Notes: generated from the sequence alone by a model not told the origin. Shown: positions 32,636 through 43,901, counted from the stretch's first letter. The stretch is DNA of 64,000 bases from Fragilariopsis cylindrus CCMP1102 (GCA_900095095.1 FMBT01000289.1:558001-622000), one strand, 5' to 3'. Program-made: numbers and translations.

Positions 32636-32825
32636 TGCCATGCCCTAGACTAGTATATAGGGAAGAGGCTTTCTATTGTGAGATAATGTATATTATAAGC
32701 ATTAGTATTGGGTTCTATTCTAGAGAGCTGCTTCCATCGTAATGGAGGCAGTTCATTTGATTCGTTAGCGATTGATTTAGCGATGAATCACTAGTGTTAG
32801 TCCCGTGATATATGTACGCACTGCA
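32636..32825 (-). repeat. 5' LTR of the retrotransposon
   Basis: A 190-base repeat, identical to 26901-27102 without the 12-base duplication. In element orientation it is upstream of gag. The untranslated leader between it and gag is about 650 bases (31987-32635). The first internal bases on the minus strand are TGATTTTAAAATC, which contain a perfect 12-base palindrome and do not begin with the TGG expected of a standard tRNA primer site. Confidence 0.95.
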
Positions 32826-32830
32826 GGATA
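32826..32830. repeat. Target site duplication GGATA (right)
   Basis: Second copy of the 5-base duplication flanking the retrotransposon. It confirms the element boundaries at 26901 and 32825. Confidence 0.9.
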
Positions 32831-33960
32831 GGAGGGTAGTAGATGATTTTAGGATGTAAAAGTTGTGTTAGCAACTGCTTTACTTCTTTCCTGAAAGAAT
32901 ACAAGATGATAGATCAAATAGTAATGTCTAAGTCTTTCTGGTTTTTTTTAGAGTTTACTGGACATATCACAAAATGACTCATTGGCTTGAGTTCAGCATC
33001 AAAAGGAATTTCCCACAAGCCTGTAAAAACATATTGTTGAAGGAGCGGAGAGTGCCTAATTGAATGACTATTTCATTTTTGTATTCAAGCCATCACCTCC
33101 CCCCCCCCCCCCCATTATTCTTCTATCTGTCAAATAGTTCTGCTCTTCTTTGAAACTCAAAAATCAAAAAGCTCTTGTTAGAGTTTTTTGCATAAAGTAT
33201 GCTCATCTACCCACTTTGTTGGCAATTGCCACATTATCCATTTTCACCTAAGAAAAGGGTCAAATGACAGCAAAAAAACCAACAATTATCCACTCATAAC
33301 CACAACAATCACAATAGTAATTTTTGTCTGTTTGAATGGAGTTATATTTATTGGGAGAAAAGAGACACCAAAACTAGGCAGCAGGATGATTGATGATCAT
33401 ACCAACATGAATTACTACATATATCATGATGACTTTTTGTTCAACAGATAAACATCAAACCGTCCTAAAAGGAAACTAATAAAGTGTTTTGTCATGATAT
33501 TGTTTGAATATATTATGTCCAGCTTGAGTGACATCATGAATAGGACTACCTTATATGTACAGAGAAATGTTGTTAACTAACAGCATAAATCACACATCAT
33601 AAAATGGATCTATCCAAGTTACTGTACCGGTAGTACAATTGAATACAGTAGTAGGCATAGAAGATTTCGCGCGGGGGGCCGAGAAACTATCATTTTTACA
33701 CGATTTTTGCGGTCGGTGCTCAATTTAAATTATGCCTTTTCTGGCTTTTGACATCGACAACAAACAACAACGCAACACACTTCGAAGCATCTAGGGGGTA
33801 GGACCATACACACACTGGTAGTCATCATCATCTTCGTATATTCACTATTCTGAAGATATTCATAACAACTGTGGCAAAGTATTGATCCCTGACGGCTTCA
33901 TGGTAATATAAAGAAAGGGGAACAAAAGAAAACACACACACATTACGGGGAAACGATAAC
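32831..33960. other. Intergenic region with possible older element relic
   Basis: The minus strand near 32890-33030 reads GLWEIPFDAELKPMSHFV and continues open to about 32935, which has a protein-like look but belongs to no family I can name. It may be a remnant of an older element that the retrotransposon landed in. A 15-base C run lies at 33099-33113. An 87-codon plus-strand frame at 33188 has no recognisable domain. The end nearest 33960 is the promoter of the next gene. Confidence 0.35.
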
Positions 33961-34148
33961 ATGAACGAGCGATCAAATAGTAGTAGAATTATAAAACCGA
34001 CAGCGTCATCAAATATCGATGATGGTGATGACGACGACGACGTCGCAGTTGTTGTCAACGAGGGAAGTGGGATAAAACGACGACAAGGGGATTACAGTGA
34101 AGCAGCATCGTCTGGAAAAATAGCTGGGGTGTCATTATCATTATCATT

Positions 34149-34190
<42 letters not shown>

Positions 34191-35888
34191 GACTACTGAA
34201 GAAGTGGCCGAGATGATTCTGGGGAAATTGTCAACGACGACATCATCAACCGACAAAGATAACAACAACAATAGCAACAACAGCAGTAATGGTAATTTAG
34301 AACCACAACAGCCAATCGTCGTTCTCGCTTCCGCATCTTTCGTTCCTATTAGAATTACGAATTATATTGGAGGTGAAATTTTTGAAAGTTTGATTTGTTC
34401 ACGTTATCTTGATTCAGATGATATGATATCAGTACTACAAATCAGCGGTATTATAGAATCATTCCCACAGATATGTCAACGTTATTGTGCAGTCCATGGA
34501 ACAAAATTAGATCTAACCTATGAGGACTATTCAGAACGTCGTCGTCATCATCAACAACAACAGGAACGAGATCGAGATCCTGATTCAGATCGAGCAGACA
34601 ATAATAATACTATAAACGTTGCTGCTGCTGCTGCTGCTGCTGCTGACAATGACAATGATGCACGATTCTTTTCGTGGTGGTTAGAACAACAAGCTTTCAT
34701 TTCAGCTGATAACAACGAGGAAGAGTTACCATCTCGTTCTCCTGATTGTTTTGATTGCAGAATGGCTAGATTCCATCAGAAGAAAAAGTGTCCTTGTTGT
34801 AACGACTACGTATATTACGAAGAAATTTTTACCTGTGATGGACAGTGTCAGAAGACCGCATGCACTGTCAATGAGGGAATGCACCAGTGTGGTTGTATCA
34901 AAGCAGATTGTCCCAGCGATGGTTTGTTCTGCTCTGATTGTTTCAAAGGGTATTATTATTGTGAACCATGTGGTGAAGAGTATAATAGTAAGTGTATGCC
35001 ACCACGCGTATGTGATGGGGATACATGCGGGGATCATATCTGCAATGGTTGTGCTGACGCAGATCATAGGTAAGAAAAAGAAGAAAGAAAGAAATAATTG
35101 AATTGGGTAACAATGCCAAGACTGTTCTCGTATTATATTTTACCTCAACTTTCTTTGTACGTATTATTACTATTATCACTATTATTTCTCTGGTAGTGAG
35201 GCATATACATGTGGCGTATGCAACTCCTTTTTCTGCGGGGGATGCCGGGAGTACGAATGGTGCTCAAAATGCGAAAAAAGATTTTGCGATTCATGTAGAA
35301 CATCCTTTTATTGCGTATCTTGTAATGAAGCAATTTGTTCTGATTGTGATAAATCGGGTGGAATCGAGTGTTCCGATTGCGGAGAACCATCTTGCTCGGA
35401 ATGCGGAATGGTAAATTCCTGCCGAGGATGCGATTCATTGTATTGTCACAGGTGTCAATCTGGATTCCATTGTGAAGTTTGTAAAGCTCAGTATTGGTAC
35501 GTTTGGTTATTTGATTTTGAAAGGAACGTAATGAAATGAATTTCGGTCTTAAAAATTTATACATGTTCTAACAATTGTATCTTGTTTTGTTCTCTTCTGA
35601 CTATTTCACAACTATTAAAGCGACGAATGTCGGCCTAATCATGCCAGCTGCTCGTCGTGTGATGGACTCTTTTGCACAAACTGCCAAGAGGGGTCGTTTG
35701 TTACAACGGTTGGTTGGTTATGTATTGATTGCAACGAGGAAGAGGAAGATGCTTGTGCCAATTGCTTCCTCTCCGAAGATGACATGGACGATGTCAATCT
35801 CAAAAAGTGTTCTAGATGCAAGACTGTTAAGTATTGTAGTCGTGCTTGTCAAAAAGACGATTGGAAAGTGCACCGTGCTGTATGTAAC

Positions 35889-35921
<33 letters not shown>

Positions 35922-35954
35922 TCTGATGATGAAATGAAGGGGACAAACAAATAG
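33961..35954 (+). CDS. Cys-rich zinc-binding protein with C-terminal MYND finger (three exons)
   Basis: The CDS joins 33961-35069, 35197-35496 and 35621-35954, giving 580 residues. Introns are GTAAGA...GGTAG (127 bases) and GTACGT...AAAG (124 bases). Both joins keep frame and preserve regular Cys spacing (the second restores CDEC). The N-terminus has Ser, Asn and Ala tracts. From about residue 260 there is a dense array of CxxC pairs (CPCCNDYVYYEE, CSDCFKGYYYCEPC, CGVCNSFFCGGC, and so on), like stacked B-box or RING-type zinc sites. It ends with a MYND finger (CSRCKTVKYCSRACQKDDW then HRAVC), a protein-interaction domain often tied to transcription or proteostasis. A (GCA)n Ala run follows it. 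Partners are unknown. Confidence 0.8.
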
Positions 35955-37165
35955 AAACAAAGAAAAGTAAATCAATATGATCAAGAAGTAGCGTTTTATG
36001 ATGATAACGACGGTAATAGCGTAAAGAAAATCAACACGATCAAGTAGCAGCAGCAACAGCTGTGTCCAACAGTGACCTAAGAAAGGGAAAGGGGATAAAC
36101 AAAAATAACTTTATTAATATGTCGTTTTTTGAACTGTAGTATAAATAACTAAATAGTGATAAACAGTGACTATTCTTTTTTTTTTAATTTTAATAATTAG
36201 TTACTGCCGAAATTACTTATCTATCTAAGTTGATACTCTCTGCTTATTCATCATTTCGTTTCGAAAAGTATATGTATATCCTCTAGTGTGTTAGAAGCTT
36301 AACTCGAATAGCCTCCGTCAGAGTATCCCCCACCGTCAGAGTATCCCCCACCGTCAGAGTAGCCCCCACCGTCATCATCGTCGCCATCATAGACGTCGAC
36401 AAGATGTTCACCATCGTACTCAAAGTCGACTGGATTGTCATCGTTTGAGTCATGATAGGCGTCCGCATTATTGTTTGATTCTTTATCATACGCCACATTT
36501 TCAGGATTATCGCCATTCACCACCATCCTCATCATCATCAGTATAGGACCCGCTCTCCATCATTCTGTTATCATTCCATTGAGGTTCACCAGTATCCTCT
36601 TTCTTTCCAATATAAGCATCCTCCTTGCAAAATTGCCGGCTTGCTACCACTACTATTTTGGCTGTTCGTGTTCGTTTCGGTGATATTCATTGTCGCTTTA
36701 TTTATTCTTCTGCAAACGAAACAATGGAAGATGTGCTTGTTCGTTGTTTTGTCAGATACTACCTTTTGTGATGGCGTGATTGCGTGATGGCAAATTCATT
36801 AATGGAAAGGAGAACACACTGTGTCTTTTTTTTTGGTGATACAATATTGTGAGAAAAGTTCTTTGGCGCTTTGCTTTGGACTACTGTGTAATCTGCTTTG
36901 CTTTCTTCTTTTTATTATGTTGTACACAATATATGGCGGAGGATCCTGTTAATGGCTTTTTCCCAAAACAATCGTGTTAAAAAAGAAGAATACGACTCCA
37001 CCATTCGTCTTTGGTGCGAATTGTCAGATTCGCTTGAAGGCAGCGAGCTCGATCATACGCTACTATGAATCAGTAGGACGCGAGGCTACGGCTGCAAAAA
37101 TGAAGTGGACTACTTGCATCAAGAATTTCACGCAGCAAGCACTGGAAGGCTCTCGAGGTTTATCT
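35955..37165. other. Intergenic region with a possible small acidic gene
   Basis: Apart from a possible minus-strand coding segment at 36299-36690 (listed separately), I see nothing in the remaining 800 bases. The end nearest 37166 is the 3' side of the potassium channel gene. Confidence 0.4.
36299..36690 (-). pseudogene. Possible small acidic Gly/Tyr/Ser-rich protein, frame broken
   Basis: A minus-strand segment encodes an acidic Asp/Asn-rich stretch ending in four GGGYSD-type repeats and a stop at 36299. Upstream, coding-like sequence (KEDAYIGKKEDTGEPQWNDN) and a possible start (MNITETNTNSQNSSGS, ATG near 36690) lie in other frames. One intron or two frameshifts would be needed to connect them, and I cannot find consistent splice sites. 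It could be a pseudogene or a short disordered protein. I do not recognise the family. Confidence 0.3.
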
Positions 37166-39175
37166 TTATTCTTTTGTGCTCCCTTTTTCCAGGATATTTT
37201 CTAAAGAGGTTTCCAAAACTTCACGTAAATTTACATAACCTGCGATGTTCTCTCTTATGTCCTCAATTTCTTCGACAGAAGAATCATCCCCATTCTGTTC
37301 CAACTGTGAAATGGAAGTACGCAGCATAGAGACTGTTTCCTCAATACTTCTTACTTCTTTCAAGGATTTATCCTGCTCCTTGCAATTGCTGGGTGATACC
37401 ACCATAGTATTAGCATCGTTGGATACTCGGGGGGATTTATGTGAGACTTTTATTTCTGCTCCTGCCACCGATGATTGTTTTGATTTTCTTTCATTCTGGT
37501 ATTCAAGAATCGCGTCGAGAATGCTGGCTGCTTGGGCAGGGATAATGGCAACACCGGCCAAGATGGACGCACATACAACCAATTTTCCCTGAGGCGTCAC
37601 AGGAGCAATGTCTCCAAACCCCACCGTTGTCAGCGTCGTGAGGCCAAAGTAGAGAGCCGAAAAGTAGTCGGGGATGTCTGGATTGACACCATGCTCAGTC
37701 GTGTAAATTAATCCACTAGAGACGCTCAGGAGGGTGAAAAGACTCAACAGGACACGCGCCAACTGCAGCTGAAATGGACGAACGCTCTCAGGCGGCAGTC
37801 CCAGCGCCATTTCGAATCGAGAAAATGTGTCAATGTCAGATAATACCCGTTGCAAGCGCAGGATACGTAACAAGAGTAGATTTTGCAACCCCGGGGAATT
37901 TGCAACCGATAGCTTCGAGGAGATAATGGACAACAACAAGTGAGTACAGTGTGGCGTTCAAAACTAATGAATTCAATACTGTTGTCATTCACTTACAAAC
38001 GGAAAAATGCTTTGTACGGATAGAGGTATCAATATCACCACGATATCCAGCACTACCAAAGGTTTAAGCAAATATTGCGGGTTGAAATTGGCACTTGCAA
38101 ACCACCGCACAAAGAAATCAAACGCAAATATATAATTGAAACAATACAGTGTCGCGTTGATCAAAACTCGCGCTTCAATGCTATTGCCATCCCTCGTAAG
38201 TGTTAGGTGCAGTCCATCACATAGTATGCTTCGAACTATATCATATTCACCAAGAGGGATTTGTGGTAAATTGTTTAGTGTACTGACAGCAACCAAGAAT
38301 GAACAGAGGAGAATCCCCGATATATTCGCTATGATATTGGATTGATCCAATGGCAAATGTCAGATATAGCATTGCAAAAAAAAAACAAGCATAAGATGTG
38401 CGCAAAACAATTCTAAATACAATACACAACATTGCAACCCCTTGAAAACTCTTCTGATAACTATATATAATATAATATAATATAACTCACCTAGCTCAAC
38501 AATGGGTATATTCAAAAGATCATCGAGGCGCAAACGAGGGCTAACCCTCATAGCTCTTCGTATGGACTTATATTCATCAAAATCGATTATACCATCATTG
38601 TTTGTATCTGCCAACGGATATATCTTATCAATAATAGCCTTGGGAACGAAGTTTATGAAGTAAGTGAGTTCCGCCTTGTCAATTGCTCCACTCTTGTTAA
38701 TATCAAGTCTATCAAATTCTCTGCGGAGCTCAGTCTCTGATGCGGACTGTATTGTCGTATCGTCATTGTTGCCATCATTCTGCGACATTGAGAGTGCAAA
38801 ATTATCATGATTATTTCTGCTACTAGTTGCACCCCATCTTGTTGACGTAGCATGATTGCGGTGAATACATAGTGATGTCCTTGCTATTGATATTGGGTAA
38901 TGCCCCTTCTCTCTCTCTCTCGTCGATAGATTATTTTTTTCGCACTGTAAATGAAGTTGCGAATGATGTCGCGACAAGTCTAATACCAAAGCTTTGGACG
39001 ATGCTTGAAAAGCAAAAGCTTGGTCACCGCCTAACAGGAGAACAAGCACAAATAAAACTTTCTTTTCGTTGTAATTGAACGTCGTCGATAACCGGTGCTT
39101 CGTCATTATCTCTCGTTCTCGTTGTGATGAACCCGATGTTGCTAGACACGCGACGTGTGCGTTTGTGTATTTCAT
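37166..39175 (-). CDS. EF-hand potassium channel with plastid-type presequence (three exons)
   Basis: The CDS joins, in coding order, 39175-38491, 38328-37997 and 37912-37166 (587 residues). Donors are GTGAGT and GTAAGT; acceptors end CATAG and CGAAG. Joins are in frame and both introns contain stops. The N-terminus has a hydrophobic signal (KKVLFVLVLLLGGDQAFAF) and an AFAF motif like diatom plastid targeting; Met24 at 39106 may be the true start. Two canonical EF-hand calcium loops follow, at 158-169 and 190-201. Then come membrane helices, an S4-like RILRLQRVL segment, and a pore with the potassium filter TTVGFGD at 434-440. It should be a calcium-modulated, voltage-type potassium channel in a plastid or endomembrane. 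The C-terminus is a short coiled coil. Confidence 0.85.
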
Positions 39176-39548
39176 AGCGGAATAGATAGATGATAGATGA
39201 TTAGATGATAGTGATAGTATTGGTGATGGTGAGGCAATGCAGCGGCATGCGATGTTGTTTATTATGGATATCGGTATGAGAGGGGAGTTCGTTCCATCAT
39301 TTTGTTTTTGATACTGCGGATAATCTTTTTTTTGATCTGTTGCAGTAAAGGGGGAAAGACGATACTTGAAAATGGGGACTGTCTCCCCCAGAATATACGA
39401 TTGAATAAATTAGTTTTGATAGCAGTAAAGGATCGCTAAGTTGAGTTCAGAAGCTGTTGATAAAACATTCTCATTATTTTAATTTTACAGTCTATCAAGA
39501 GCCTTACGTATCAAGCAGCCGCAACCCATATCGTATCATACTTCTATC
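39176..39548. other. Intergenic region
   Basis: These 373 bases lie upstream of the channel gene, which reads leftwards, and of the broken MYND gene, which reads rightwards. No feature is seen beyond AT-rich sequence and a short GATGATAG-type repeat. Confidence 0.45.
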
Positions 39549-40248
39549 ATGTCGTTCTACTTCTGTAGTAAATGTGGACTAAGTAGTGCCACCAACCATC
39601 TTTGTCTTTGTTCTCAATGCAAGGAAGCATATTACTGTAACAAGGAACATTAGCGTGGGCATTAGCAGGTTCGCAAACCTTGTTGTAGATTTGTATCAAA
39701 AGATCCAGAATCTGTCTGGATTGAACTACCTCCTGGAGACTGTGTAATATTTAACGAGCGGGCGAAGAACCATGTATTTCCTAGCAAAACCGCTGGAATC
39801 AAGTACGTAACTGGACTGAAGGAATTTTCGAATGGTAAAACAAGCTGTCCTGCTACGAGTGCTCTCGCGTATGACCCTAGCTGGGATGTAGAAATCTACT
39901 GCTCCGGTAAAAGCAACATATTAGATAAGGTATCGGGTAAATTCATTCAATAGCAATTTCTCTGAGGAAAGCCGTGGTGTGGAGGGCACTCTCTGTATCA
40001 CTGGCCGACGCCGTAGCGATGGCTGCTCTCTTAACTCCCATACGCTTGGAGGGATTCTGGCCTTCAAGTGGCAGGAAGAAAAAAGAAGGGAAGATGGTTC
40101 ATGCTCGTACTCATTGAGCAGTAAAAATATCTATTTGAAAAAGACATCGAGGATGGGTCCTCCAGTATCATGGAGTTTAAAAATTAGAGATGTGTATTTA
40201 CCGAATGTTCGCACCTGCCCACATGTCATCGACCATACTAATGAATAG
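39549..40248 (+). pseudogene. MYND-finger gene broken by two in-frame TAG codons
   Basis: From ATG at 39549 the frame reads FYFCSKCGLSS, LCLCSQCKEAYYCNKEH, then TAG (39651), RGH, TAG (39663) and QVRKPCC. This is a MYND finger in which the usual KEHQRxHW pattern has lost Gln and Trp to stop codons, each possible by one C-to-T or G-to-A change. The frame stays open to 39929 (VIFNERAKNHVFPSK, SALAYDPSWDVEIYC). It resumes after 39966 as ESRGVEGTLCITGRRRS and ends at 40248. The gap 39930-39966 has GT and AG ends but is only 37 bases, too short for a normal intron here, so it may be a decayed one. Otherwise the coding texture is well kept, suggesting recent inactivation. Confidence 0.65.
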
Positions 40249-40466
40249 ACAACCTTTACAAAGAGAAAAATGTTACAGGATAGAATGATAGGTTACCGAT
40301 TTGTTCGAGCAAGAAATTCCAAAACCCATCTGTAGTAGAACAGAGATATGAATAGCAATAATCATTTCCAATTTTTTTAAATCCAACTTTAGACAACCAC
40401 GATGATCGACCAATAAATTTTATCCATTAAAGTACGCAATTGATGACAAAAGTTGCGCAGATTCTT
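40249..40466. other. Short intergenic region
   Basis: The 218 bases between the broken MYND gene and the convergent Rossmann-fold gene show no feature. Confidence 0.5.
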
Positions 40467-41921
40467 TTACACGTCGATGCCTTGCCGCTTCAAAAGTTTG
40501 AGATGAAATTTTTGATCTTCTCCTTCTCTTGGATTACTACATGAAGACCAAATACCATTCCGTTCTGTATATTCTTTTGTGGCAAGAGCTTTGCTTGGAA
40601 CGACATTGGGAATGCTAGATGAATAAGCCTTCAAATATTCATTTATTCCTTTTTTATTGAGAATCTTTCTTATTTGTTCATTATTATCGTTGTTATTTTC
40701 GTCATCGAGTGATAACAAATGTTGAAGTGATGGAATGAGGTCATCAACTAATCGATCCAAGTCGTCCTGTCGTAATTCGTGCACCTGTTCCACAGTCAAC
40801 GGCTGTGATCCTTTTGTTACAGCACCTTTATCGCAAGCATCATCGTTATCATCGTCGCTGCAAGCATCGTCGTCATCGTCATCAATATCGTCGTGACATA
40901 ACAACCAAAGACATGATGCCCAAACTAATTTACGTCCAGATAGAGCTTGGATTTCTTCAAATGAATTAACGATTTCCGTTTTTATACCATTCGTTTCCAA
41001 TACTTTCGAAGCTATAGTAGAATGCCGTCCATAGAGATATGTCGGTGGTGATTTCAATGGATCAGTATTAACTATAATCTTAAAAGCATCATAATCGTCG
41101 TTATCTTTATTATCTTCGTTGTTGCTTGCATTTGCATTTGCACTTGCAATTGTATTGTTATGAAGAACTGCAAAATGGGGAACTAAAATTGTACAATCAC
41201 GGAACTCATTGGGGATAGGTATACCGGCATTACCAACAAATACCAAATCATTTTTTCGTGATGGAATTGTTTCATTGTAGATTTGTAAATATGTATCACT
41301 AGGTGTAGCTACGTAGATAGGAGTACCCATCGGAGTAAGGCAACCAGGAGATGAACCTCTTGGACAGGCGATGACTGCGGTATTTGTTTTTTGGTCCTGA
41401 TCTTCGTCTTTTTTATCGCTCTTGTGGATAGAATGTTTATTTGCTGTTATAGTGCCGGTAGTATCAACATTATTATTATTGTTATTATTATTGTCGTCAT
41501 CGTCGTCGTTGTTTAGAAAATGACGATATAGCCAAAACGAACCAATTCTGCCGTTTGCTCCAACCACTTCTGCCGTGTATTTGAACGATGATGACGTTGC
41601 TGGAGAAGGCGCTGACGTCGATGAGGACTGATATGACGACAATGAAGAAAGTCGTCGCTGTCGTCCAAACAGATCGGTTGTTGCTGTTGCTGTTTTCTCT
41701 CCTCGTTGTTGACGATTAGGACGACGAAAGCACAAATGGTGTTGTTGACGTGTGAGTGTAGTAGTACGTAGTAGTAGCGCTGTACAAGTAGACGGATTCT
41801 TCGGAAGAATAAATAATAGAAAGACAGATAAAAGGAGAAGGAGGAGGCGGAGGTGGATCGAAGCAACAATACCGGAAGATCGAAATCGAAGAGGAAGATC
41901 AAACGTTCCAGCAACCATCAT
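40467..41921 (-). CDS. Rossmann-fold (ketopantoate reductase-like) protein of algae, signal-bearing
   Basis: This single-exon protein has 484 residues. The N-terminus has a strong hydrophobic stretch (LRLLLLLLSVFLLFILP) consistent with a signal peptide, and algal relatives are thought to be plastid proteins. The nucleotide-binding motif is EVVGANGRIGSFW near residue 120. It is followed by CPRGSSPGCLTPMGTPIYVAT, NDLVFVGNAGIP, VPHFAVL, and a C-terminal part with LVWASCLWLLCH, YLKAYSSSIPNVVPSKALA and ERNGIWSS. The order fits a conserved algal family with an ApbA/PanE-like NAD(P)-binding half. Substrate is unknown. Asp/Asn tracts are inserted in at least three loops. Confidence 0.7.
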   Translation of the reverse strand: MMVAGTFDLPLRFRSSGIVASIHLRLLLLLLSVFLLFILPKNPSTCTALLLRTTTLTRQQHHLCFRRPNRQQRGEKTATATTDLFGRQRRLSSLSSYQSSSTSAPSPATSSSFKYTAEVVGANGRIGSFWLYRHFLNNDDDDDNNNNNNNNVDTTGTITANKHSIHKSDKKDEDQDQKTNTAVIACPRGSSPGCLTPMGTPIYVATPSDTYLQIYNETIPSRKNDLVFVGNAGIPIPNEFRDCTILVPHFAVLHNNTIASANANASNNEDNKDNDDYDAFKIIVNTDPLKSPPTYLYGRHSTIASKVLETNGIKTEIVNSFEEIQALSGRKLVWASCLWLLCHDDIDDDDDDACSDDDNDDACDKGAVTKGSQPLTVEQVHELRQDDLDRLVDDLIPSLQHLLSLDDENNNDNNEQIRKILNKKGINEYLKAYSSSIPNVVPSKALATKEYTERNGIWSSCSNPREGEDQKFHLKLLKRQGIDV

Positions 41922-42944
41922 TGTTGATTTAATTTACTCCACTCCCTACTGTATAGTCCGACAAGAAGGGCGTTTCGGCAATGCAATGCGATTGATTCAA
42001 TTGTTTGTGAAGCGAGCACGAATTATGAATAATTGCATATTGTCGTGATACGTGATTGTACAGTGATAGATACGTGTATTTGAGTATTGAATTAGAGCAA
42101 ATTTCTTCAATTTTTTTAAATTTTGAGTCGTGAATAACACAAGTAATATGCGGCTTGTGGCTCGTCGCAAATCTAAAATTGAGCGAAATAACTTAAATTC
42201 TCTCACCTCCCTCAAAATCGCCGAATCAATCTCATAGTACCACATCACATACTATATACTGTAGTAGAGAAAAAGGGAAAAACAGCATCAACAACAACAA
42301 CACATAGACAGTACCAGCCCTGTCATTAAAGAAGCAATAGAAACGTTATTGATAAGAGCATTGCAGGATTATGCGAACCGAGCAGGAAAACGTGCTGAAA
42401 AAGCTGAATTACGGGCAATTTCAAGATTGTATACCGAAAAATATGAAAATTAATATTATTATAATGCAATAGATGATGCAAAGGAACAGATTGCTTAAGC
42501 GAACGGGAAGGTCCCTGTTCTTTACCAAAAATGGCTTTATCAAGTTGGACCGACATACGAATGCGTACAGTAATAAAATTGGGTAAAAATTGAATCAATA
42601 GCAATATAATTTATCTTTTAAAATTGAAGTAGTAGCAAAAGGTACAATTGGGTGGATGGAGCGAACAAAGAATATCTGATGGAATCTGAAAGTAATAGTG
42701 TGGTTCACAAAAAGAGATAAAACCAGAACTCTTTTAAAAGTTAAAAGTATTATATCTCATCGCTGCTTTTGTTTCGAACAAGTTTTTTTTGGTAGCGTGG
42801 TATTCTTTTTTTGTTTATTCTTGCTCGACTTTCTGACTGATTCCGAATCATTGTGGTGGTAGTGGTGGTGTGATCGTCGTGATCAATGATCCCTCCAATA
42901 CATTATGCTGATCTCTGATCAATAACTCATCCATTCCATTTCAA
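41922..42944. other. Intergenic region with a possible lone exon
   Basis: About 1 kb. The plus strand near 42290-42450 stays open and reads SPVIKEAIETLLIRALQDYA and RAGKRAEKAELRAISRLY before a stop. This helical, Ala/Lys/Glu-rich segment could be a terminal exon or a fragment, but no start or splice site was convincing. Nothing else is seen. Confidence 0.3.
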
Positions 42945-43901
42945 TTAATTATGAAATATATGCATCGAAGCTAATCCCACCATATGCCAAAATGCGAAAC
43001 TAGAAATCAACATAGTGAACACAAAGGTACCCGTAGCGATCCATCGATGTTTCCCATCTGATTTTAAAAATACTGATAATGCAAATGATAATTTAAAAGA
43101 TTGGATAGCAATCGCAAATGTATAGAATGCTGTTTTCCGTAAAGAACGCATCGCCGGTGCAAACCAGAAAGCAATAAATGCATCATCCATACCTTGCCCT
43201 AATGCAGTATTTGCATACAGATTCATTACGTTAAAGACAATTACAGTATGCAATGACGTTGCACAACACAACGTAATCAGGACCGTAAACATTGCGATAG
43301 CTTTTCTTTCTAATTTATACATTGTTTCATTACTAAAGTAGCCACTACTAGTACCGTTGCTATCATCCGATTTTAATTTCAAATCTCCAACTTTCAATGG
43401 AGTTATTGCAAATAAATATAATCCTGAACCTAATAAAAGTGATGATATTAATGCGTACGATGACATTGCACTAAGTCTCATCCCTATCCGTGTCAAATCG
43501 ACTGCCGTTGATGCATCAGCTGCGACTGTACCACCCCCAGACAGAGCCAGTATCTTTGAAAGTAGATTCACTGAGGCTGTTGTTGTTTTTCTTATTACTC
43601 CTCCCGTCGCACTCGTGCTTACAGCCACTGAAGATGCTGATGCTGACGTTGTTATTAGGGATTTTAGATTAGGTATAGCGGAAAGAGATGTACTACTTCC
43701 AGTACTGCCGCTATTGCCGATACTATTGATGCCAATCCTACCAATCCTACCAATCTGTGTCATTGTCATCGTCATGATGCGAGAAGGCATCGTGTTGTGT
43801 TGCAACATTTGAAGCTTATTATCTCTCTTTGTTGTTGTTGATAGCGAATTGGATATGAACTGAATGATTTGGATATCGTAGTAAAGTTGTGAGGATGTCA
43901 A
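42945..43901 (-). CDS. Four-helix membrane protein, unknown family
   Basis: The frame gives 318 residues; the true start may be an inner Met such as MPSRIMTMTMTQ. After a Ser/Thr-rich N-terminus there are four clear membrane helices: SSYALISSLLLGSGLYLFAI, AMFTVLITLCCATSLHTVIV, TAFYTFAIAIQSFKLSFALS and WIATGTFVFTMLISSFAFW. Loops include NLYANTALGQGMDDAFIAFW and RSLRKTA. The arrangement recalls small conserved diatom membrane proteins, but I cannot assign a family or activity. No introns are evident. A mitochondrial or plastid presequence is possible given the basic, Ser-rich N-terminus. Confidence 0.6.
   Translation of the reverse strand: MTSSQLYYDIQIIQFISNSLSTTTKRDNKLQMLQHNTMPSRIMTMTMTQIGRIGRIGINSIGNSGSTGSSTSLSAIPNLKSLITTSASASSVAVSTSATGGVIRKTTTASVNLLSKILALSGGGTVAADASTAVDLTRIGMRLSAMSSYALISSLLLGSGLYLFAITPLKVGDLKLKSDDSNGTSSGYFSNETMYKLERKAIAMFTVLITLCCATSLHTVIVFNVMNLYANTALGQGMDDAFIAFWFAPAMRSLRKTAFYTFAIAIQSFKLSFALSVFLKSDGKHRWIATGTFVFTMLISSFAFWHMVGLASMHIFHN

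Larger units (their letters stand above)
26901..32825 (-). mobile_element. Complete Ty3/gypsy-type LTR retrotransposon (5.9 kb)
   Basis: The element has two LTRs beginning TGCC and ending CTGCA in plus orientation, flanked by the direct repeat GGATA. Internal genes read on the minus strand in the order gag, protease, reverse transcriptase, RNase H, integrase, which is the Ty3/gypsy order. A purine tract (GGAGGAGAA on the minus strand, 27103-27112) directly abuts the left LTR, marking that LTR as the 3' one. The LTRs are identical apart from a 12-base duplication, so insertion is recent. However, the internal region carries several frameshifts, so this copy does not encode a continuous polyprotein. 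Confidence 0.95.

Noticed and set aside
33188-33451. 87-codon plus-strand frame
   Set aside because: It shows no domain, no coding texture and no neighbours that would suggest a gene.
38342-38490. Open frame continuing from channel exon 1 to 38360
   Set aside because: It is read-through of the intron. The GTGAGT donor and CATAG acceptor give a membrane helix in frame with the rest of the channel.
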